DNA from: Plesiocystis pacifica SIR-1
GTDB lineage: Bacteria; Myxococcota_A; Polyangia; Nannocystales; Nannocystaceae
Length of the DNA: 64,000 nt
NCBI RefSeq assembly: GCF_000170895.1
Contig: NZ_ABCS01000006.1
Span: 62,001 to 126,000, forward strand
Reading direction: 5' to 3'
Shown here one piece after another: positions 40,943 through 47,458 of this stretch. How positions within the stretch are numbered: position 1 is the stretch's first letter; every line of letters starts with the position of its first letter. A program made the translations under genes and the position numbers. The notes beneath the pieces were generated by a model. That model had not been told where the DNA came from and searched no databases. It saw nothing but the letters and a program-made list of their open reading frames with translations.

Positions 40943-40954
40943 CAACTCGCTAGG
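40938..40954. terminator. small palindrome containing both convergent stop codons
   Basis: CCTAGC pairs with GCTAGG around loop AACTC. The TAG stops of the plus-strand radical-SAM gene and the minus-strand barrel-like gene are in the two arms. There is no T-run. Confidence 0.35.
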
Positions 40955-42125
40955 GCTTCCGCTGGTTCGCGCGGGGGCGCAGGTAGAGGCACACGTCGAG
41001 GCCAACGCCAAACTCGGGCCCGCCCACGCGCACGAAGGGATCGCCCTCGGCGTCCGCCAGGCCGACCACGCCCACGCCCGGAGCGAGGGCCACGCCAAAC
41101 TCCGCGCGCCCGCCCACGCGCACGCCAGCGAGGGGCCCCTCGTCAAAGCCGCGGAACCAGCCCGGGGCCGCCCACACTCTAAGGCCGAGGAGGGTCGACT
41201 GGGCGCCGAGGTCCGCCGCCGTCACGCGCTGCCCGTCGACCCGGGCGCCCCAGGCCTCCGCGCCCAGCGAGCCGGCCACGGGCAGCTCGAAGGCCCGCGA
41301 GCGCCAGGCCCAGCCCAGGTGCGCCGCGACCCGTGTCCGCGTGATCGCGTTGGGGTTGATGACCCGGCTGTGGATCCGCACCGAGGTGCCCACGAGCAGA
41401 CCGCGGGGGCCCCGGGCGAGCACCCCCGGCTCGCCGCCCCAGCCCGCGAGGGGCTGCGAGTAGTCCGGCGGGGGGATCGAGAGCAGCACGCCCGCGCTGA
41501 TCCACGGACCGATCTCCCAGCCTGACGGCGCGGGCTCGGGGTCCTTGGGCTCCGACTTCGGCTCCTCGGGCTCCCGCTCTTCCCGCTCCGGCTCCTCTGC
41601 CTCGGGCTCCGGCTCGGGCTCCGGCTCCGGCTCCGCCCCCTTGGCCGCGTCGACGGCCTCGCTGATGGTCTCGGCCTCGGCCCGCTGCGGCGCCTGGACC
41701 TCGACGCGGTCGGCCTGGACCTCGCGCAGCTCGATGGCCGAGAGGATCGAGACCACGAAGCTCGCCGCGATGCGCTCGCGCGGCCCCTCGTCGTCGAGGG
41801 CGCGGACGTAGGCCTGGCCCTCGTCGGTGATCAGCTCGAGGGACAGCCCGGCCCCCTCGCCCGCCGGCGCGAGGTGGATGAACACGTAGGGCTTGGCGAC
41901 CGCGTCGCCCTCGCGCTCGAGGTCCCAGCTGCGGTGCAGCTCGAGCTCCGGCAGGCGCAGGCGCAAGGCCGCGTCGAGGGCCTCGGCGTCGAGCCCCTCG
42001 GTGGCCAAGAGCGCGGACTGGAAGGGCCGGCGCTCGTTGGCCTCGGCCCCGGCGGGGGCTCGCCCCTCGGCGGCCTCGGCAGGCCCCAGCCCCGCCCACA
42101 GCAGCGCGATCAGCAGCGCCTGCAT
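40950..42125 (-). CDS. putative envelope protein with Glu-Pro linker and beta-barrel-like C-terminus
   Basis: A 391-residue protein with a signal peptide (about residues 1-19, MQALLIALLWAGLGPAEA). An N-terminal alpha/beta domain (LRLRLPELELHRSWDLE, YVFIHLAPAGEGAGLSLELI) is followed by a linker rich in Glu-Pro (residues about 155-205) and a C-terminal region of alternating strands (GWEIGPWISAGVLLSIPPPD, GRAEFGVALAPGVGVVGLAD) ending in an aromatic-poor Arg-rich tail. This layout (periplasmic domain, stiff linker, small barrel) is common in myxobacterial proteins downstream of sigma/anti-sigma pairs. No enzymatic motif is seen. It is the last gene of the sigma-factor operon. Confidence 0.7.
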   Translation of the reverse strand: MQALLIALLWAGLGPAEAAEGRAPAGAEANERRPFQSALLATEGLDAEALDAALRLRLPELELHRSWDLEREGDAVAKPYVFIHLAPAGEGAGLSLELITDEGQAYVRALDDEGPRERIAASFVVSILSAIELREVQADRVEVQAPQRAEAETISEAVDAAKGAEPEPEPEPEPEAEEPEREEREPEEPKSEPKDPEPAPSGWEIGPWISAGVLLSIPPPDYSQPLAGWGGEPGVLARGPRGLLVGTSVRIHSRVINPNAITRTRVAAHLGWAWRSRAFELPVAGSLGAEAWGARVDGQRVTAADLGAQSTLLGLRVWAAPGWFRGFDEGPLAGVRVGGRAEFGVALAPGVGVVGLADAEGDPFVRVGGPEFGVGLDVCLYLRPRANQRKP

Positions 42126-42180
42126 CGGCCTCCCCTGTCTCGCCCTCGCCCGCCCATGGTCATCGCCCGCTCCCAGCCGC

Positions 42181-42894
42181 TCAGCGCGGGCACGCGTTCG
42201 CCAGCACGCACACGTCGTCGTCGAGGAGCTCGGAGGTGCAGCACAGGTAGCCCAGCTCCGCGTCGCAGTCTGCCTCGCAGGGGCAGGTGTTGCAGCTCTC
42301 GAGCAGCTCGAAGGGCCGGCACAGCCCGTCCACGCACAGCTCGTCGGACAGGCAGGTCCAGTCGCACTCGCCGCAGTGGAAGGGGTCGAGCTCGATCAGG
42401 GTGCACGCCTCCCCGCACTCCTCGAAGGGCGCCTCGCAGGCCTCCGCCAGGCACTCGCCGCCGATGCACGCCTCGCCCTCCTCGCACGCCTCCCCGCACG
42501 CGCCGCAGTGGGCCCGATCGGTCTCCAGCTGGACGCACTCCCCCTCGCACGCGTCGAGCCCCTCCCGGCACTCGCAGCCCCCCTCGAAGCACTGCTCGGT
42601 CACCGGGTCGCAGTCGTCGGGGCAGATCGGCTCGCACACGCTCGCCTCGCAGGTCTCGCCCAGCTCGCACTCCAACCCGCACGCCCCACAATTTTGCTCG
42701 TCCACGCGCAGGTCGACGCACTCGTCCGCGCACACGTCGAAGGGCTGATCGCAGGGCTCACCCAACTCGTCGGCCTCGTCCCCCCCGTCGACCGCCTCGG
42801 GCAGGGAGTACTCGACCAAACAGCCGCTCGCGACCAGAGCGAGCAGCGAGGGCACCAGCCGCGCCGCCCCCCTCGACTTGCGCCTCCCCCTCAG
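42181..42894 (-). CDS. Cys-rich lipoprotein (start probably CTG)
   Basis: The protein has a lipobox LVASGC and a mature part with about 40 cysteines, in repeats of the form CxxxCxxxExxxCxxxxC (for example CGACGLECELGETCEAS, CGACGEACEEGEACIGG) like the TIL/EGF-like disulfide-rich modules of myxobacterial lipoproteins. With a CTG start at 42894, overlapping the previous stop as CTGA, the signal peptide is a textbook lipoprotein one (RGRRKSRGAAR n-region, LVPSLLALVAS h-region). The only other in-frame start, GTG at 42855, gives no basic n-region. The start is therefore uncertain. It follows the anti-sigma-like gene in the operon and may be its regulated or sensing partner. Confidence 0.75.
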   Translation of the reverse strand: MRGRRKSRGAARLVPSLLALVASGCLVEYSLPEAVDGGDEADELGEPCDQPFDVCADECVDLRVDEQNCGACGLECELGETCEASVCEPICPDDCDPVTEQCFEGGCECREGLDACEGECVQLETDRAHCGACGEACEEGEACIGGECLAEACEAPFEECGEACTLIELDPFHCGECDWTCLSDELCVDGLCRPFELLESCNTCPCEADCDAELGYLCCTSELLDDDVCVLANACPR

Positions 42895-43928
42895 GGTCCC
42901 CCCTTGGCGCCCGGGAAGCGGTCCGCGTACTCCGCCCAGCAGCGCTCCCGCTCCGCCCCGCTCGCCTTGCGACACAGGCCGGCCTTCGCGTCGCGGGCGT
43001 AGCGACCGTTGGGAAAGCGGCGCAGGTAGAGGGTCCATAGCTTGCTCAGATCTTCGCCGCGCTGGCGCCCGAGGGCAAACAGTTCGGCGAACGCGAGCTC
43101 GACCTTGGGGTGCCGCCCGCCGATCGACACCAGCTTGCGGTAGGTCGCCTGCGCCCCCGCCAGGTCGCCCTCGCGCCACTTCGCCTGGGCCTTCGCGTCG
43201 AGAGCGTCGAGGCGCTCGGCCAGGCTGCGCTTGGGCTTGGCCTTGGTCGGCGCTTCGCTGTCGCCCGTCTCGCTTGCGTCTTCGATGTCCGTCGGCGGCG
43301 CGGGTTCTGGCTCGAGTTCTGGCTCGGGGGCCGGCGTCGGCGCAGGGCTCGGCGCCTCGACCACCTCGCGCTCGCGCTCGGCCTCGCGCTGCACCGCCCG
43401 GGAGCGCTCCATCCCCCGCTCGACCACGCCGTCGAGGGCCTGGCTGCTGCGCTGCATCGCCGCGTCCTCGCTCGCCAGCCGCGGGGCCACCCACAGAGCC
43501 AGCGCCACCGCGCTCGACAGGCACAGGACAATGCCAGCGGCCCAGGCGAGACCCCTCCGTCGCCGCCGTCCGTCGAGGCGCGAGACCTTGGACGGCCCAG
43601 GCTGCGGCCCGTCCGCTGCCGCGTCGCCGTCGAGGCGCGGCACCGGCAGCGGCTGAAGATCAAAGCGCTCGAGGGAGCTCTCGATGCGCGCGCGCAGGGC
43701 CTCCGTCGCGTCGCTCAACACCGCCTCGTCCGCGGCCGAGGCCACCTCCGTCGCGGGCTCGACGAAGGCCTCGTCGTCCTCTTCCCAGATCTCGAACAGC
43801 GACTCCGAGCCCGGATCCCGCGCCCGCATCCGCGCGAGCACGTCGGCGAAGTCTGGCGGCACCGCGCTCGCGCGATCTTCCAGGGTGTCGCGCAGCGAGT
43901 CCGTGCCGGGGAGCTCCTCGTCGCTCAT
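42891..43928 (-). CDS. anti-sigma-factor-like single-pass membrane protein
   Basis: The 345-residue product has a cytosolic acidic N-terminus (residues 1-120), one membrane helix (about 127-148, LAWAAGIVLCLSSAVALALW) and a periplasmic part: an Ala/Pro/Glu-rich linker then a TPR-like helical domain (TYRKLVSIGGRHPKVELAFA, YLRRFPNGRYARDAKAGLC). It begins overlapping the ECF sigma-factor gene (ATGA). The architecture is that of myxobacterial anti-sigma factors, with the cytosolic part binding the sigma factor, but no zinc-binding HCC motif is seen. Function is inferred from position and topology. Confidence 0.75.
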   Translation of the reverse strand: MSDEELPGTDSLRDTLEDRASAVPPDFADVLARMRARDPGSESLFEIWEEDDEAFVEPATEVASAADEAVLSDATEALRARIESSLERFDLQPLPVPRLDGDAAADGPQPGPSKVSRLDGRRRRRGLAWAAGIVLCLSSAVALALWVAPRLASEDAAMQRSSQALDGVVERGMERSRAVQREAEREREVVEAPSPAPTPAPEPELEPEPAPPTDIEDASETGDSEAPTKAKPKRSLAERLDALDAKAQAKWREGDLAGAQATYRKLVSIGGRHPKVELAFAELFALGRQRGEDLSKLWTLYLRRFPNGRYARDAKAGLCRKASGAERERCWAEYADRFPGAKGGP

Positions 43929-44599
43929 CGCTCCCCTCCTTTCCCCGCGTCCGTCGGCTCCATCGCGCCTGCCCGGGTCAAGAGCTCGCGCAGCCGGCTG
44001 CGCGCCCGACTGGCCCGAACCCGGAAGTTGCCCGCCGAGATCCCCAGCGCCGCCGCGGCCTCGCTCGCCCCGAGCCCGCGCAGGTCACTGAGGATGAAGG
44101 CCTCGCGCAGGTTGGGCGGGAGCTGCTCCAGCGCCGCCGCGAGGGCGTCGGCCTGGCGCTCTCGCTCGAGGGTCTCGACCTGCGTCCGCGCCGGCGCGCT
44201 GCGATCGACCACGACCTCCAGCCGCGCGAACGCCCGCCCCTGGCGCTCGCGCTTGCGCCAGTGCTTGCGCACCAGGTTCTGCGCGATGCCCCGGACCCAG
44301 GCCGCGAAGGCCTGGTCCACGGCCAGATCGGGCAGCGCCTGGGGATCAAAGCGATCGATGTTGGCGAAGGCGACCGCGAAGGTCTCCTGGCACAGATCCT
44401 CGGCCACGTTGACGTCGACGACCATGAAGGTCACGTGGCGCATCAGCCCCGGAAAGCAGCCCTGGTACAGGCGCGCCCAGGCCCGAGTGTCGCGCGCTCG
44501 CGCGCGTTCGACCAGCCGAGCCCCCCCGCGCGCTTTTGAGCCCGCCTCGGCGCCCTCCTGGGGCACCACGCGCAGTCGTCGCTCGGTCGGGGCAATCAT
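43925..44599 (-). CDS. ECF-type RNA polymerase sigma factor
   Basis: A 224-residue sigma-70 family (ECF) protein. Region 2 is present: ARLYQGCFPGLMRHVTFMVV, then DVNVAEDLCQETFAVAFANI with the conserved DLxQExF. Region 4 is the C-terminal helix-turn-helix: LPPNLREAFILSDLRGLGAS, then EAAAALGISAGNFRVRASRA. It overlaps the next gene by four bases. With the anti-sigma-like, Cys-rich lipoprotein and envelope-protein genes it forms a four-gene operon, probably an envelope-stress-type response. The target promoters are unknown. Confidence 0.9.
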   Translation of the reverse strand: MIAPTERRLRVVPQEGAEAGSKARGGARLVERARARDTRAWARLYQGCFPGLMRHVTFMVVDVNVAEDLCQETFAVAFANIDRFDPQALPDLAVDQAFAAWVRGIAQNLVRKHWRKRERQGRAFARLEVVVDRSAPARTQVETLERERQADALAAALEQLPPNLREAFILSDLRGLGASEAAAALGISAGNFRVRASRARSRLRELLTRAGAMEPTDAGKGGER

Positions 44600-44653
44600 C
44601 CTCGAGCGTGTTTTCCCGGTCCCCGCCGATCGTTACACGCTCATTTTTGGCCC

Positions 44654-47068
44654 CTAGACCACGTCCACGCCTTCGTCGCGCAGCCGCTTCTTGACCCGAT
44701 CCGTGAACCCCGCCGGCACCGACTCGTGGCGCCGCGGATCGTTCAGCGGCCGCACCAGGTCCTCCGGCGCGATCAGCCACGGCGGCTCCGGCACCTGGTC
44801 CAGCTCGTAAAAGCCCCCGCAAAAACAAGCGTGCGGGCAGGTCTCGCACACCGGCTTTCGCACCCGCCGCTCCGCCAGGTACTCCGCGAGGTTCACCGTC
44901 TCGTTGTTCACGAACACCATGTGCCGCTCGAGCTTGGCCAGGTCGCCCTGGACCAGGTGGCGGTGCTTGGGCATGAAACAAAAGGGCAGGTTGATGACCT
45001 GGAAGCGGATCTTCCCCTCCCACGCGTCCATCACCTCCACGGCGTGGTCCGCCGCCTTTTGCGTGTCCGGAGCCACCCAGCTCGTCGCCCGCCCAAAGGG
45101 CGTCAGGAACTGGATGTTCATCCACCGCAGCCCCAGGTCCCAGCAAAGCTGCGCGAGCTTGTCCACCTTGTCGTGGTTGCCCTTGGTGACCGTGATGTTC
45201 ATGCCCAACTCCACGCCCTTGGGCGCGTACTTGAGGCAGTTGCGGATCCCGTCGGTGGTCTGCTGGAACGCCTCGGCTACCCCGACTTGTTGGGCGTGGG
45301 TCCGCGCGTCGTGGCCGTGGACCGAGAACAGCAGCGTCGTCAGCCCCGAGTTGACCAGCTTCGCCGCGTAGTTCTCGTACACGCAGCGCCGGCCGTTGGT
45401 CGTCACGTTGACCCGGCGGTAGCCCATCGCGCGCGCCGACTTAATCAGGGGGATCAGCTCCGGGTTGAGCGTCGGCTCGCCCCCGTCGAAGTCCACCATC
45501 GTCACGCCCTGCTTGCGGTACTCCAGCAACTTTTCGCGCTGGCGAACCGGGTGCCCGTCCAGCTGCGTGCGCGTCCCGACCGCACAAAAGGTGCAGTGGT
45601 TGTTGCACACGTAGGTGACGTTCATGATCAGCTTCTTCGGCCCCTGAGAGGCCGCCAGACGCTGCTGGAAGGTCCACATGAACGCCTCGAGGGTCTCGCG
45701 CGGAACCGACGAGGTCGCGCTCGGAGCCGTCTGGAAGTAAGGCCCCCAGTCCTCGAGCACCGGCAATTTTTTACCCGTGCGTTCTTCGGCGATGTCGGCC
45801 AGCTCCGTCCCCGGCAGCGGCGTCGCGTACTGCACCGCCGGCCAAGCCTGGTACTCGTCCCAGAGATCGAGGGCGAAAGCGAGGGTCCCGTTGACCTCCT
45901 CCGCCGTCTCCCCCGGCAGCCCGATCATGTAGTGGATCATCAGCGGCACCTCGGCCGCGTGGGCCCGCTGCGCCGCCTCGCGGATCGCCGTCAGATCGAG
46001 CTGCTTGCGGACCACCTCCGTGACCACCCGCTGCACCCCCGACTCCGCGCTGACGCTGAGCATGTTGACCCGCCCCTTCATCGCCTCGAGGTGCCGCGGC
46101 AACAAGTAGTCCGCCCGCATCCCGTTGGGGCAGTCGAAGCTCAGATCGAGCGTCACGACCTCGTCCAAAAACGCGTCAAAGTGGCGCTCGTTGACGTTGA
46201 TGAGCTCGTCGAGGCACTCCAGCCGCGTCGCCCCGAGGGCCTTCAACGCCTGCAAGTACGCGCGAAGCTTCGCTTCCGAGTATCGCCGCTGCTTCTTCGG
46301 CTCGCCCCGTGGCGTCTCCGGGTTGCTCGAGCAGTGGATGCAGGTGAACGGGCACCCCCGGCTCGAGACCATCGGCAACGTGCGCCCGTCGATCGGAAAG
46401 GTCCACACCGGCCGCCCCAGATCCGCGACCACGCTCGCGCACAGGGCATCGTGTGCGTCGAGATCGACCCGCGACCACGCCGGAAAGGGCAGCTCGTCGA
46501 GCACTGGCGACTCCCCGCGGTGCACTCCGGACGGACGGCTGCCCTCGAAGTGCGCCTCGAGCAGACGCGGAACCGTGACCTCCGCCTCGTAGCGAACCAG
46601 CGCATCCACGCCGGGGTAGTTGGCGAGAACTTCAGCCCCGTCCACCTCGACGTAGTGCTGCCCCGACTGGTAGCAGTCCGCCAACACCAGCGCCGTGCTC
46701 TCGACGGGAAAGCGCTCACGCAACCCATCGAGCAACGCCCCCAGGAGATCGTCCCGATGCGGCGGCCGATGAAAGACCGTGTAGGCCACGACGATCGCCG
46801 CAAAGTCCTGATCCGCCGCGAGCCCCCGAACCTGCTCGAGCATCCCCTCGACCGTGCAGCCCAGCGCAGCCCGACCATCCTCGCGCCAGCGCAGCCCCGC
46901 CCCAGGAGTCGCGAGCGCATCCACCAGCTCCACCCGACCTTCCCCAAAGCGCTCCGCCAACACGGCAGCCAGCTGTACGGCGCCGAGATCGGCAAAATAC
47001 GGATAGTCGATGAAGTCCCGCGCCACAGACATGGGCGGATGAAGGACCAAGACGCGCGGGTCGCCCAT
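44654..47068 (-). CDS. double radical-SAM protein (B12-binding-like/radical-SAM plus second radical-SAM with Cys-rich end)
   Basis: An 804-residue protein with two radical-SAM domains. Residues 1-200 look like a cobalamin-binding Rossmann domain of the B12-dependent class but lack the DxHxxG lower-ligand motif. The first cluster is CPFTCIHC (Cys239, Cys243, Cys246), followed by IGLPGETAEEVNGTL typical of class B/HemN-like methylthio- and B12-type enzymes. The second domain starts with CNNHCTFC (Cys488, Cys492, Cys495) and DFDGGEPTLNPEL, and ends with CETCPHACFCGGFYEL, as in Twitch/SPASM enzymes. Two such domains in one chain are uncommon. The ATG at 47068 has GAGG four bases upstream; an earlier ATG would add 30 residues. 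Substrate unknown; in the radical-SAM island. Confidence 0.85.
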   Translation of the reverse strand: MGDPRVLVLHPPMSVARDFIDYPYFADLGAVQLAAVLAERFGEGRVELVDALATPGAGLRWREDGRAALGCTVEGMLEQVRGLAADQDFAAIVVAYTVFHRPPHRDDLLGALLDGLRERFPVESTALVLADCYQSGQHYVEVDGAEVLANYPGVDALVRYEAEVTVPRLLEAHFEGSRPSGVHRGESPVLDELPFPAWSRVDLDAHDALCASVVADLGRPVWTFPIDGRTLPMVSSRGCPFTCIHCSSNPETPRGEPKKQRRYSEAKLRAYLQALKALGATRLECLDELINVNERHFDAFLDEVVTLDLSFDCPNGMRADYLLPRHLEAMKGRVNMLSVSAESGVQRVVTEVVRKQLDLTAIREAAQRAHAAEVPLMIHYMIGLPGETAEEVNGTLAFALDLWDEYQAWPAVQYATPLPGTELADIAEERTGKKLPVLEDWGPYFQTAPSATSSVPRETLEAFMWTFQQRLAASQGPKKLIMNVTYVCNNHCTFCAVGTRTQLDGHPVRQREKLLEYRKQGVTMVDFDGGEPTLNPELIPLIKSARAMGYRRVNVTTNGRRCVYENYAAKLVNSGLTTLLFSVHGHDARTHAQQVGVAEAFQQTTDGIRNCLKYAPKGVELGMNITVTKGNHDKVDKLAQLCWDLGLRWMNIQFLTPFGRATSWVAPDTQKAADHAVEVMDAWEGKIRFQVINLPFCFMPKHRHLVQGDLAKLERHMVFVNNETVNLAEYLAERRVRKPVCETCPHACFCGGFYELDQVPEPPWLIAPEDLVRPLNDPRRHESVPAGFTDRVKKRLRDEGVDVV

Positions 47069-47458
47069 TGCCTCGCAGGGTATCACCTCGCCCCGAGCCC
47101 CCAGGGTGCGCTGAGAGCGGAACCCCAGTCTCCCGGCGTGTATCTGAAGCACCCTCACAGCCGCCCCGCTCTACGTGAGGTTCAAGCCCAACACGATCCC
47201 GCCCTCTCGCTGCCCGAGACGGAGAACGCCCTTGCGAAGGCTGGCGCGACCGGACGGGGAGACCCCCCACAGCCGCGAGTTCCGCAGCCGGCACAACACG
47301 CTCGCTGAGCACTTCAGCGCCCACCGGCGAGGACCTGTCTGAGCGGATGTGGGGGGTCTCCCCGGCCAGCGCCTGTACCTCCGAGACCCCAAACCCCCTG
47401 AGTCCAATTCAGAAAGCCCACACCCCCAACGCCGACCCCCGCGCCCACCCAGACGAGT
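47069..47458. other. divergent intergenic region with a structured inverted repeat
   Basis: About 390 bases between the double radical-SAM gene (minus) and the next radical-SAM gene (plus). The only marked structure is the long inverted repeat described separately. The final stretch before the plus-strand ATG is C-rich, without a good ribosome-binding site. No gene seen. Confidence 0.5.
47256..47363. repeat. 16-base perfect inverted repeat with nested hairpin
   Basis: GGGGAGACCCCCCACA at 47256-47271 is the exact reverse complement of 47348-47363. The 76-base loop contains a second hairpin, CGCTGA/TCAGCG around GCACT (47303-47319). It lies about 95 bases upstream of the plus-strand radical-SAM gene and 190 bases upstream of the minus-strand one. 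It could fold as a cruciform or as an RNA leader element. Confidence 0.6.
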
